From positions 26,138-90,137 of the forward strand of contig JAGATV010000052.1 in NCBI GenBank assembly GCA_017621075.1: a DNA stretch of 64,000 nt, read 5' to 3'. This DNA is from Lachnospiraceae bacterium. GTDB lineage: Bacteria > Bacillota > Clostridia > Lachnospirales > Lachnospiraceae. Both the position numbers and the translations under genes were made by a program. Below the pieces are notes generated by a model, which had not been told where the DNA came from, searched no databases, and saw only the letters and a list, made by a program, of their open reading frames with translations. Positions 1 through 8,147 of this stretch are shown here, one piece after another (positions within the stretch are counted from its first letter, which is position 1; the number at the start of each line of letters is the position of its first letter).

Positions 1-78
1 CCGGCCATGGAGGAACTTACCATGGAGGAACTGGTAATAAAAATACGGGAATATTGGGGTTGGAAGACGGAAGAATGA
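1..78 (+). CDS. 3' end of an unidentified protein (partial)
   Basis: An open frame enters from the left edge and ends at TGA 76-78. The last 25 residues are charged and end in G-W-K-T-E-E. The stop overlaps the ATG of the response regulator (ATGA at 75-78), which indicates translational coupling and one operon with the two-component system that follows. Genes in this position are often ABC transporter components, but nothing in the visible piece identifies a family. Confidence 0.6.
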   Translation, partial: PAMEELTMEELVIKIREYWGWKTEE

Positions 79-728
79 TTAAGATACTGATCGTGGATGA
101 TGAGAAGCCGATCTGTGACCTGATCGATATCAATCTGACAGCAGCGGGATATCACTGCCGCAGCGTGCAGGACGGTCTGGAGGCACTGGATCTGATAGAG
201 AGCGAAAAATTTGATCTGATCCTTTTGGATATCATGCTGCCCGGAGCTGACGGGTTCGATATCATGGAATATATCCGACCGTTAAAGATACCTGTGATCT
301 TCATTACAGCCAAGAGTGATGTGCGTGATAAGGTCAAGGGACTGAAGCTGGGAGCGGAGGATTACCTGGCAAAGCCTTTTGAGGTGGTGGAACTGGTGGC
401 AAGGGTGGAAGTGGTGTTGCGCCGTTTCCACAAGACAGAGAGGATATTGCAGGCGGGAGATGTGACAGTGGACCTGGAAGCCAGAAAGGTGACCAGGGCA
501 GGAAAGCCGGTGGTGCTTACCAACAAAGAGTACGGGCTTTTGGTGCTGTTTATCCAGAATAAGAACGTGGCTCTTTTCAAGGAGACCCTGTATGAGAAGG
601 TATGGGAGGATGAATATTTTGCAGACAGCCGTACCCTGGAGCTTCATGTGCAGAGGCTTAGGCGGAAGATGGGCTGGGAGAACAATCTGGTGGCAGTATA
701 CAAAGTAGGCTACCGCCTGGAAATATGA
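75..728 (+). CDS. OmpR/PhoB-family response regulator
   Basis: A 217-residue two-component response regulator. The receiver domain (about 1-115) has the acidic pair D-D at 8-9, the phospho-acceptor Asp52 in L-D-I-M-L-P, a Thr in F-I-T-A-K and the Lys of K-P-F. The winged-helix DNA-binding domain (about 125-217) has the family signature L-T-N-K-E-Y-G-L-L and the final R-T-L-E-L-H-V-Q-R-L-R-R-K. ATG 75 is chosen because it overlaps the upstream stop and gives the usual N-terminus M-I-K-I-L-I-V-D-D-E; a TTG 21 bases earlier is less likely. It is followed after 25 bases by its cognate histidine kinase. The target genes are not evident. Confidence 0.93.
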   Translation: MIKILIVDDEKPICDLIDINLTAAGYHCRSVQDGLEALDLIESEKFDLILLDIMLPGADGFDIMEYIRPLKIPVIFITAKSDVRDKVKGLKLGAEDYLAKPFEVVELVARVEVVLRRFHKTERILQAGDVTVDLEARKVTRAGKPVVLTNKEYGLLVLFIQNKNVALFKETLYEKVWEDEYFADSRTLELHVQRLRRKMGWENNLVAVYKVGYRLEI

Positions 729-753
729 CCGGAGACGGAAAGGGTATAAGGGT

Positions 754-2196
754 ATGAAGTTTTCACATAAGATATTGATCTGGACCATTATCATCATGGC
801 TGCGGCCTTTGGGATGGGCGGATATTTTTTCGTGAATTTTGTGTTCGATACTTCTATGAACCGGGAAATCGGACAGGCCATGGACGAGAGCAGTATCCTG
901 CAGTTTGCTTTTGAGACGGCTGCACTGAATATTCCTTCTAAATACGATGTGCTCCAGGACTCTACCATCGAGGAGATCGGCTCCAATCTGGAGAAAGGCG
1001 GACAGGGGACAGGCAGACTGTTGAGATTGTCCGATGAGAACCGGACGGTGCTCTATGCCAGTGAAGGTTTTGTGGAGGATACGGAGTTTTTGATGCAGAT
1101 ACAGGAGGATACCAGGATCTATCAGGTCATCAGACAGGGAGAACGCTACTATGTACAGACGGGAACCGTGATCGACGCGTTAGACCGCATTCTGTATCTG
1201 GAGACCATGAAGGATGTGACGGGAGTGTTTGAGGAGCGCACCCAGGGGTTTGCGGTGTACAGGAATCTGACTTTTGCCATGCTGCTTGTAGGTTCCGTGG
1301 TCACCTTCTTTATCGCAGCCTGGCTGACAAGACCTATCCGGCTTTTGACAGGGGCGGCCAGGAAAATGGCAGAGGGAGATTACAGCTCCCGTGCACAGCA
1401 GATCAGCAATGACGAAATGGGACAACTGACCTGTGATTTCAACTACATGGCGGCTGCACTGGAAGAGAATATCCACAAGCTGGAGGAGGAGATCCGTGCC
1501 AGGGAAGATTTCATAGCGGCATTTTCCCACGAACTTAAGACGCCTCTCACAGCCATTATCGGCTATGCGGATCTGTTGCGGTCCCGTAAGCTGGATGAGG
1601 AGAAGCACTTTTTGTCGGCAAATTATATCTATACGGAGGGAAAACGTCTGGAAACCATGTCCTTGCGGCTTTTGGATATCATTGTCACCAGGCGCGGTGA
1701 TATCAAGCTTGAGGATGTGGATGTGGCAGTCCTGTTTGAGTATATCAGGGATATGTTTGGGGAAAAGGAGGATGTGGAGCTTCGGGTTGCTTATGACAAG
1801 GGAAAGATCCGGGCGGAGGCCAATCTGTTAAAATCCGTGCTCTTAAATCTGACGGACAATGCCTATAAGGCATCCTTCACGGAGGATGGCAGCAAGGCAG
1901 TGATAGAACTTCAGGGATTAAGAGGGGAAGACGGCTATTTCTTTGGGGTAAGAGACTATGGCGTGGGCATCCCCGAGGAAGAGAAGAGAAAGATCACGGA
2001 AGCTTTTTATATGGTGGATAAGTCCCGGGCCCGCAGCAAGAATGGTGCAGGGCTGGGCCTGGCACTCTGTACGGAGATCTTAAAGCTCCATCACAGTGAG
2101 CTGGTGATAGAAAGTACGGTGGGAGAAGGCAGTCTGTTCGGCTTTACGCTGCCCTGTGAGGAGGTGACTGTTGATGGAACACAGAAAACTGATTAG
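754..2196 (+). CDS. Membrane sensor histidine kinase
   Basis: A 480-residue sensor kinase, the probable partner of the preceding regulator. It has a transmembrane segment at about 7-31, an extracytoplasmic sensing region of roughly 135 residues, a second transmembrane segment at about 172-191, a HAMP linker (about 192-245), and a HisKA domain with His259 in F-S-H-E-L-K-T-P-L. The HATPase_c domain has the N box L-T-D-N-A-Y and the glycine boxes D-Y-G-V-G-I-P and G-A-G-L-G-L-A. All catalytic motifs are intact. The stimulus cannot be read from the sequence. Its 3' end overlaps the next gene by 23 bases, so the three genes are likely co-translated. Confidence 0.93.
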   Translation: MKFSHKILIWTIIIMAAAFGMGGYFFVNFVFDTSMNREIGQAMDESSILQFAFETAALNIPSKYDVLQDSTIEEIGSNLEKGGQGTGRLLRLSDENRTVLYASEGFVEDTEFLMQIQEDTRIYQVIRQGERYYVQTGTVIDALDRILYLETMKDVTGVFEERTQGFAVYRNLTFAMLLVGSVVTFFIAAWLTRPIRLLTGAARKMAEGDYSSRAQQISNDEMGQLTCDFNYMAAALEENIHKLEEEIRAREDFIAAFSHELKTPLTAIIGYADLLRSRKLDEEKHFLSANYIYTEGKRLETMSLRLLDIIVTRRGDIKLEDVDVAVLFEYIRDMFGEKEDVELRVAYDKGKIRAEANLLKSVLLNLTDNAYKASFTEDGSKAVIELQGLRGEDGYFFGVRDYGVGIPEEEKRKITEAFYMVDKSRARSKNGAGLGLALCTEILKLHHSELVIESTVGEGSLFGFTLPCEEVTVDGTQKTD

Positions 2197-3019
2197 TGCG
2201 GGTCTGGTGGTCGCTGCAGTCCTTGTGGTCCTGTCTGCCCTGTGGGGGCCTGAGGTATTGGCCGGATATAAAGACAGGGCAACCTTGAATCATATTATTG
2301 TGGAACAGGTGGAAGGCGGAAGCGAGGGATATCGTTATGTACTGAACAGTAACGAAAAGCTGTTCATACTGGCAAAATGCCTGAATAATCAGGTGCTTCC
2401 GGAGAGCGAGCAAAGTTCTAAAACCAGAGTGGAAAGTACAGAGCCTGTCTATGAAGGGATCGGAGAGGAACTGACGGGGGCTTATGCTTTTGTGGTGAAC
2501 CGTCAGGGGCCTTCCGGCAAGGAAATCACAGATGAGGAGATTTATGGGATCTGTAATCGGGAGATCGACACTTTGAAGGAACTGGGCATTCTTCATAAGG
2601 AGGTGCGCACGGTAGATGCTTCTGCTTACAGCACTGTGCTTTATTCCGCCATTGATGTGCTGGAGCCCAGGAACAATATGTCTGTGTGGAAGGTGAGTCT
2701 GTCCACCAGTCAGCAGAATGCGGATAAGAACAATCGCATCCTGGATCTGTATATCGATGCGGATACCGGAAAGATCTATGAGTTCTATGTCCGTACTGAG
2801 CGCAAATGGTCGGATACGGACCCGGATGATCTGGTGGAGAAATGGAGTGAATATCTGGAGCTTACGGGAATGGAGGAGTATGAGGCGGACAATCCGCTGT
2901 TGGAGACCACGCCCTATTTCAAAAAGTACCGGTTCCCCGGAATGGAGACAGGCAATACGGTGGTCACTGTCGGTTTTTATGAGGGAATCGATGAACTGTT
3001 TTTGAAAATCTCCAAATGA
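2174..3019 (+). CDS. Membrane-anchored extracytoplasmic protein of unknown function, third gene of the two-component operon
   Basis: A 281-residue protein with one N-terminal hydrophobic segment (about 6-30) and no lipobox cysteine, so probably a signal-anchored protein with its bulk outside the membrane. I do not recognise a named domain. ATG 2174 is preferred over TTG 2171 because AGGAGG lies about 9 bases upstream, inside the kinase gene. Its overlap with the kinase suggests an accessory that modulates the sensor or is made with it, comparable in position to the YycH/YycI proteins of WalK systems; I see no sequence evidence for homology to those. Confidence 0.8.
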   Translation: MEHRKLISAGLVVAAVLVVLSALWGPEVLAGYKDRATLNHIIVEQVEGGSEGYRYVLNSNEKLFILAKCLNNQVLPESEQSSKTRVESTEPVYEGIGEELTGAYAFVVNRQGPSGKEITDEEIYGICNREIDTLKELGILHKEVRTVDASAYSTVLYSAIDVLEPRNNMSVWKVSLSTSQQNADKNNRILDLYIDADTGKIYEFYVRTERKWSDTDPDDLVEKWSEYLELTGMEEYEADNPLLETTPYFKKYRFPGMETGNTVVTVGFYEGIDELFLKISK

Positions 3020-3078
3020 TGCCAAATGTATGCAAAAATCATGAAGGTCTTATGCAAAAAATATGAAGTTATGACGGG

Positions 3079-3130
3079 GCTCCCGGTTATGCTTGGTATA
3101 AAGAAGCCAGGCAGACCGGGAGCTTTGCTG
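3079..3130 (+). terminator. Possible intergenic terminator hairpin
   Basis: GCTCCCGGT (3079-3087) pairs perfectly with ACCGGGAGC (3115-3123), and an inner GCTTGG (3091-3096)/CCAGGC (3107-3112) pairing extends the hairpin. Only a short T run follows, so termination may be weak. It separates the two-component operon from the amidase gene. Confidence 0.45.
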
Positions 3131-3180
3131 TATCCCTGGAACCAACACCCGGATGCCTTTTGAAGCGAGGAGCGATACCA

Positions 3181-4647
3181 ATGGGAAGATCGGGAATGTA
3201 CATTGAAGATGCAGGGAGCTATTACAAAAAGAGATATGGACGCAGAAAATGGAAATGCGTCCTGGCAAAGACAGTACTTGGTGCATTGCTGGCAGTGTTT
3301 ATGGGAAGCACGGCCATGAACGGCTATCCGGGAGAAAACGGCAGTATCCAGACACCGCCCACGGTGCTGGCCCGGGGCGCAGAGGATGTTTCCGGAGGAG
3401 ATCTGCCCGTGCCTGTCATGGATGGGATGGCTTATGGGGAAAATTGTCTTGGGGAGCCAAAGTCCCTTTATCTGGCAGGTGTGGCAAAGGAGATACCAAA
3501 GAAGCCGGAGGACATTCTCATTGTGATCGATCCGGGACACGGAGGCAGCGATGAGGGTTGTTCCAGAGACGGTATCCTGGAAAAGGATGTGAACCTGAAA
3601 ATCGCAGAGGCCGCAGAAAGCAGACTGAAGGAGCTGGGCTATCAGGTACAGCTTACCAGGGCGCTTGATACAGGACTTACGCTGGAAGAGAGGGTGGAGT
3701 GTGCCAACAATGCAGGTGCCGATGCCTATATCAGCATCCATCAGAATGCCTGTGAGATCAGCTCCGTTTGGGGGATTGAGACCTGGTACAGCGCACAGAA
3801 GGAAGGGGGGGACAGCAGGAGGCTTGCAAGCCTGATCCAGATGTATACCACCCAGAAGACCGGAGCAGGGGACAGAGGGGTGGTGGAGGATGAATCCCTG
3901 TATGTGACAAGAGAGACGGATATGCCTTCCTGCCTGGTAGAAACAGGTTTTCTCTCCAATGCCAAAGAAAGAGGAGAACTGGTTTCTGCAGAGTATCAGG
4001 ACCGGATCGTCGACGGCATTGTCTCCGGCATTGATCTGTTCTTCTTTCCCAAGACCATGTATCTGACCTTTGATGACGGGCCTTCTGCGGAAAATACCAA
4101 TACCGTGCTGGATATTTTAAAAGAATATAATATCAAGGCCACATTTTTCGTGGTGGGAGAGAATGTAAAGAAGCACCCGGAGGTGGCAAAACGTATCGCA
4201 GAAGAGGGACATACCATCGGCATCCATTGCAATTATCATGATTATGAGACTCTTTATGAAAGCAAAGAAAGCTACCTGGAAGATTTTGAGAAGGCATATG
4301 ATATCGTTTATGAGACGACGGGAGTGGAAGTAAAATTATTTCGGTTCCCGGGGGGCAGCATCAATGCATATAATAAGAGTGTGTATGAGGATATCATAAG
4401 TGAGATGACGGACAGGGGATTTATCTATTTTGACTGGAATGCCAGTCTGGAGGATGCCACAAAGCACAATGATCCCGAGACGCTGCTTGAGAATGCCAGA
4501 TTTAGTACTTTGGGAAGAAGGAACGTGGTCATGCTGTCCCATGATATCGTCTATCCCACCACCCTGTGTCTGGAGGAATTGATCCTGCAGTTTCCGGACT
4601 ATGAATTCAAACCGTTGACAGAGGAGGTATCCCCCATACAGTTCTGA
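3181..4647 (+). CDS. Fused N-acetylmuramoyl-L-alanine amidase (Amidase_3) and polysaccharide deacetylase (NodB)
   Basis: A 488-residue exported cell-wall enzyme. A basic N-terminus and a transmembrane segment (about 29-46) anchor or export it. The amidase domain (about 113-280) has the zinc ligands His120 in D-P-G-H-G-G, Glu in I-L-E-K-D-V and His in S-I-H-Q-N, plus the catalytic Glu in V-E-T-G-F. The NodB deacetylase domain (about 292-485) has T-F-D-D-G-P (296-301), H-T-I-G-I-H for zinc, R-F-P-G-G-S, D-W-N-A-S and a final L-S-H-D. Both active sites look complete, so one protein could cut stem peptides and remove acetyl groups from the glycan. ATG 3181 has GAGGAG 8 bases upstream. Confidence 0.92.
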   Translation: MGRSGMYIEDAGSYYKKRYGRRKWKCVLAKTVLGALLAVFMGSTAMNGYPGENGSIQTPPTVLARGAEDVSGGDLPVPVMDGMAYGENCLGEPKSLYLAGVAKEIPKKPEDILIVIDPGHGGSDEGCSRDGILEKDVNLKIAEAAESRLKELGYQVQLTRALDTGLTLEERVECANNAGADAYISIHQNACEISSVWGIETWYSAQKEGGDSRRLASLIQMYTTQKTGAGDRGVVEDESLYVTRETDMPSCLVETGFLSNAKERGELVSAEYQDRIVDGIVSGIDLFFFPKTMYLTFDDGPSAENTNTVLDILKEYNIKATFFVVGENVKKHPEVAKRIAEEGHTIGIHCNYHDYETLYESKESYLEDFEKAYDIVYETTGVEVKLFRFPGGSINAYNKSVYEDIISEMTDRGFIYFDWNASLEDATKHNDPETLLENARFSTLGRRNVVMLSHDIVYPTTLCLEELILQFPDYEFKPLTEEVSPIQF

Positions 4648-4680
4648 AAGAGGAAAGTATCCTGCTTATAAAAAAAGTGC

Positions 4681-4709
4681 TTGACATTATCTCATGAAAG
4701 CGTTAATAT
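4681..4709 (+). promoter_or_regulatory. Sigma-A promoter of the trp operon
   Basis: TTGACA (4681-4686), a 17-base spacer and TAATAT (4704-4709). Transcription would start near 4716 and read straight into the T-box leader. Confidence 0.85.
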
Positions 4710-4715
4710 GATAAA

Positions 4716-5011
4716 AAATGAATAGCGGACCAAAACCGTAGATGTGGAGATAAAGACAGTACATGCGCTTACAGAGAGACCGGATGCTGAGAAAGGTTGG
4801 AAATGCAGACTGCCAAATGGACCACGGAGGGCGCAGGGAAAGAAGTGAAGGCTTTGAGTATTCTGCGACGTGAGGCATGCGTAAATTGCCAGGGATATGA
4901 TGGTATCCTGATAAGTGCACGTAGTTTGACGTGAAGCAAGGTGGCACCGCGAGATGTAGATGATGCATCCCGTCCTTGACAGAGTAAGATCTGTCATGGA
5001 CGGGATTTTTT
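4716..5011 (+). ncRNA. Tryptophan T-box riboswitch leader of the trp operon
   Basis: A leader of about 300 bases with the T-box layout. Stem I contains the AGAGA region (near 4773-4779) and a G-C-T-G-A-G-A loop motif (4786-4792). The probable specifier codon is TGG (Trp, 4818-4820), followed by the usual A-C-C. The conserved T-box core AGGTGGCACCGCG lies at 4939-4951 and a terminator at 4967-5011. Uncharged tRNA-Trp would bind the specifier and the T-box bulge, form the antiterminator and permit transcription of trpE onward. This accounts for the gene-free stretch 4648-5042. The specifier assignment rests on motif position and on the downstream genes. Confidence 0.93.
4967..5011 (+). terminator. 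T-box-controlled intrinsic terminator
   Basis: ATCCCGTCC (4967-4975) with the adjoining TTGACAG pairs with CTGTCA-TGGACGGGAT, followed by six T residues (5006-5011). The left arm overlaps the sequence that would pair with the T-box in the antiterminated state. Confidence 0.9.
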
Positions 5012-5042
5012 GATGCCGTGGAGGAAACAGGAGGAAACGTGG

Positions 5043-6521
5043 ATGAATATCAGACCAAATCTGGAAGAATGCAGAGAATTGTCATCAGCCGGAAACTATG
5101 GAGTCATTCCGGTGAGCACCGAGCTTTACGCAGATACTTCCACACCAATCGAGGTGCTGCGGATCTTAAAGAATGTGAGCAGCCATGTGTATCTGCTGGA
5201 GAGTGCGGAGGCGGATAAACGATGGGGGCGCTATTCCTTTTTGGGATATGATCCTCTTTTGGAGATCACCTGTTACAACGGCGGGACAACGATCAAGACG
5301 CCTATGAACACAAGGACGATGCAGGAAGATGCAAGAGGGTATATCAGGGATATCCTCAAGGAGAACAAGAGCCCTAAGCTGGAATATCTGCCTGCGTTTA
5401 CAGGAGGACTGGTGGGATATTTCTCTTACGATTATATCAAGTACAGCGAACCGTCCTTAAAGCTGGATGCAAAGGATGAGGAAGGTTTCCAGGATGTGAA
5501 TCTGATGCTTTTTGATAAGGTGGTTGCTTTTGACCATTACCGCCAGAAACTGATCCTGATAGTGAATATGCGGACGGAGGATCTGGAAGCCAATTATCAC
5601 AAGGCGGTGCTGGAACTGGAGAACATGAAGCGGCTCTTGCAAAGAGGAGAAAAGGCACCGAGGATCCCTTTTCGATTGAAGGAAGAATTTAAGCCGCTGT
5701 TTGATGAAGAAGAGTATTGTGCCATGGTGGAGCGGGCAAAACACTATATCAGGGAAGGGGATATCTTCCAGGTGGTGCTGTCCAACCGTCTGGAGGCAAG
5801 GATGGAAGGAAGCCTGTTAGATGCTTACCGGGTGCTCCGCACCACCAATCCTTCCCCGTATATGTTCTATTTTTCGGGAGTAGACGGAGAGATCGCAGGT
5901 GCAAGCCCGGAAACGTTAGTAAAGCTGGAAGGAGAATGTTTATATACCTTCCCGCTGGCAGGCACCAGACCCCGGGGGGCCACGGAGGAAGAGGACAGAG
6001 CGCTGGAAAAGGAACTCCTGGCCGATGAGAAGGAGCGGGCAGAACACAATATGCTGGTGGATCTTGGCAGGAACGATATCGGAAAGATCAGCAGGATCGG
6101 CACCGTAGAGGTGGAAAAATATATGTCCATCGAAAGATATTCCCATGTGATGCATATCGGTTCTACGGTGAAGGGCATCATCCGGGAGGATAAGGATGCC
6201 TTGGATGCAGTGGATGCCATCCTTCCCGCAGGAACGCTTTCGGGAGCGCCGAAGCTCAGAGCCTGTGAGATCATCAATGAACTGGAGAACAATAAGCGCG
6301 GTATTTACGGAGGAGCTATCGGATATCTTTCCTTTACCGGCAATCTGGATACCTGCATTGCCATACGTCTTGCTTTTTCCAAGAATGGCAAGGTGTTTAT
6401 CAGATCGGGGGCAGGCATCGTGGCGGACAGCATCCCCCAGAAGGAGCACCGGGAATGCATCCAGAAGGCGGCTGCCGTGAAGAATGCAATCTATGAGGCG
6501 CAGGAGGGTTTGGACGAATGA
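5043..6521 (+). CDS. trpE: Anthranilate synthase component I
   Basis: A 492-residue large subunit that converts chorismate to anthranilate using ammonia from TrpG, the first step of tryptophan synthesis. The feedback-site motif L-L-E-S-A (near 50) is present, so tryptophan inhibition is expected. The chorismate-binding domain has D-I-F-Q-V-V-L-S-N-R, the S-P-E-T-L motif, A-G-T-R-P-R-G and the L-S-G-A-P-K signature. ATG 5043 has AGGAGG 8 bases upstream; an in-frame ATG at 5013 sits in the terminator tail and lacks a binding site. The stop overlaps the trpG start (ATGA), which fits stoichiometric synthesis of the two subunits. Confidence 0.97.
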   Translation: MNIRPNLEECRELSSAGNYGVIPVSTELYADTSTPIEVLRILKNVSSHVYLLESAEADKRWGRYSFLGYDPLLEITCYNGGTTIKTPMNTRTMQEDARGYIRDILKENKSPKLEYLPAFTGGLVGYFSYDYIKYSEPSLKLDAKDEEGFQDVNLMLFDKVVAFDHYRQKLILIVNMRTEDLEANYHKAVLELENMKRLLQRGEKAPRIPFRLKEEFKPLFDEEEYCAMVERAKHYIREGDIFQVVLSNRLEARMEGSLLDAYRVLRTTNPSPYMFYFSGVDGEIAGASPETLVKLEGECLYTFPLAGTRPRGATEEEDRALEKELLADEKERAEHNMLVDLGRNDIGKISRIGTVEVEKYMSIERYSHVMHIGSTVKGIIREDKDALDAVDAILPAGTLSGAPKLRACEIINELENNKRGIYGGAIGYLSFTGNLDTCIAIRLAFSKNGKVFIRSGAGIVADSIPQKEHRECIQKAAAVKNAIYEAQEGLDE

Positions 6522-7081
6522 TACTTTTGATAGACAATTATGACAGCTTTTCCTACAATGTGTATCAACTGGTAGGGGCGGTGAATCCGGACATCAGAGT
6601 CATACGGAATGACGAGATGACAGTGGAACAGATCCGGGAACTGTCCCCTGACCGCATCATCCTGTCACCGGGGCCGGGAAAGCCTGCGGATGCCGGGATC
6701 TGTGAGGATGTGATCCGGTATTTTGCAGGAAAGATTCCCATCCTGGGGATCTGCCTGGGGCATCAGGCGATCTGCGAGGTGTTCGGTGCCAAGGTCACTT
6801 ACGCAAAACAACTGATGCATGGTAAGCAGTCTGTGGCTAAGCTGGACACGGAGAGTACGCTCTTTCGGAATATGGACAGCAGGATCACCGTGGCAAGGTA
6901 TCACTCCCTGGCAGCGGCGCCTGAGAGTATCCCCAAAGAACTGAAGATCACTGCATTGACAGAGGACGGGGAAGTGATGGCGGTGGAGCATGAAAGGTTC
7001 CCGGTGTACGGCGTACAGTTCCATCCGGAATCAGTATTGACGCCGGAGGGTAGAAAGATCATGGAGAATTTTTTAAAATAA
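6518..7081 (+). CDS. trpG: Anthranilate synthase component II (glutamine amidotransferase)
   Basis: A 187-residue class I glutamine amidotransferase that supplies ammonia to TrpE. The triad is visible: Cys79 in G-I-C-L-G-H-Q, and His and Glu in V-Q-F-H-P-E-S near the C-terminus. The oxyanion region L-S-P-G-P-G-K-P is intact. It starts inside the trpE stop codon. It is not fused to TrpD, unlike the enterobacterial arrangement. A homologous PabA could share it, but its position fixes the trp role. Confidence 0.96.
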   Translation: MILLIDNYDSFSYNVYQLVGAVNPDIRVIRNDEMTVEQIRELSPDRIILSPGPGKPADAGICEDVIRYFAGKIPILGICLGHQAICEVFGAKVTYAKQLMHGKQSVAKLDTESTLFRNMDSRITVARYHSLAAAPESIPKELKITALTEDGEVMAVEHERFPVYGVQFHPESVLTPEGRKIMENFLK

Positions 7082-7110
7082 CCGAATAAACAGCAAAGGA
7101 GAACAAAAAG

Positions 7111-8139
7111 ATGGTCATCAGTGAAGCAATCGTAAAGTTAACCCAAAAAGAAGATATCGGCTATGAGATGTCCAAGGCAGTTATGAACGAGATCATGAAC
7201 GGCGAGGCGGACGATGTACAGAAAAGTGCGTATCTGACAGCGCTTGCCATGAAAGGAGAGACGATAGACGAGATCACAGGCTCCGCAGAGGAGATGCGCA
7301 ATCACAGCCTCAAGGTACACGCGGAAACGGACACGCTGGAAATCGTGGGAACCGGCGGGGACGGCGCTAACTCTTTTAATATCTCCACCACGGCATCCCT
7401 GATCATTTCAGCGGCAGGAGTGCCTGTCACCAAACATGGAAACCGGGCGGCAAGCTCCAGGTCCGGTGCGGCAGACTGTTTGGAGGCGCTGGGTGTGAAT
7501 ATTTCCCTGGGGCCGGAAGAAAACGAAAAGGTCTTAAAAGAAGCAGGACTCTGTTTTTTGTTTGCGCAGAAGTATCATACGGCCATGAAGTATGTGGGCG
7601 GTATCAGAAGAGAACTGGGCATCCGTACCATTTTTAACATCCTGGGGCCTTTGGCCAATCCCGCAAGTCCTGCCCTGCAGATCATGGGCGTGTATGATGA
7701 AAGCATGCTGGAACCCATGGCAAAGGTGCTCTCCAATTTGGGGATCAAGCGGGGCATGGTGGTTTACGGACAGGATAAGCTGGATGAGATTTCTGTCAGC
7801 GCACCCACCAGTGTCTGTGAGATCGACCATGGAAAGATCATTTCTTATGTGATCACGCCGGAGCAGTTCGGCCTTGCAAGATGCGAGAAGGCGGATCTGA
7901 CAGGCGGTACTCCTGCGGAAAATGCACAGATTACCCTGGCGATCTTAAAAGGAGAAAAAGGTCCCAAGCGGGATGCGGCTGTCCTGAATGCAGGCGCAGC
8001 ACTCTATGTGGCAGGGAAGGCTGAAACCATCGGAGACGGTGTAAAGCTGGCGCAGGAAACCATTGACTGCGGAAAGGCCCTTGCAAAACTGGAGCAGTTT
8101 GTGGAACTTTCCAACAGACAGCAGGAGACCGGGAAGTAG
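7111..8139 (+). CDS. trpD: Anthranilate phosphoribosyltransferase
   Basis: A 342-residue enzyme that transfers phosphoribose from PRPP to anthranilate. The glycine-rich PRPP loop G-T-G-G-D-G-A-N-S-F-N is near residue 80, followed by the conserved K-H-G-N-R-A-A-S-S. A G-P-L-A-N-P motif and the metal-site D-E-I are present. Length and domain order are normal for the family. The ATG is preceded by AAAGGAG. It is the third gene of the operon, with a 29-base gap after trpG. Confidence 0.97.
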   Translation: MVISEAIVKLTQKEDIGYEMSKAVMNEIMNGEADDVQKSAYLTALAMKGETIDEITGSAEEMRNHSLKVHAETDTLEIVGTGGDGANSFNISTTASLIISAAGVPVTKHGNRAASSRSGAADCLEALGVNISLGPEENEKVLKEAGLCFLFAQKYHTAMKYVGGIRRELGIRTIFNILGPLANPASPALQIMGVYDESMLEPMAKVLSNLGIKRGMVVYGQDKLDEISVSAPTSVCEIDHGKIISYVITPEQFGLARCEKADLTGGTPAENAQITLAILKGEKGPKRDAAVLNAGAALYVAGKAETIGDGVKLAQETIDCGKALAKLEQFVELSNRQQETGK

Positions 8140-8147
8140 ACAGGGGT

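Noticed and set aside
282-986. A 234-codon minus-strand frame across the response regulator and kinase genes
   Set aside because: Its codons mirror two conserved genes on the other strand, and its composition (Cys, His and Leu rich) is typical of antisense translation.
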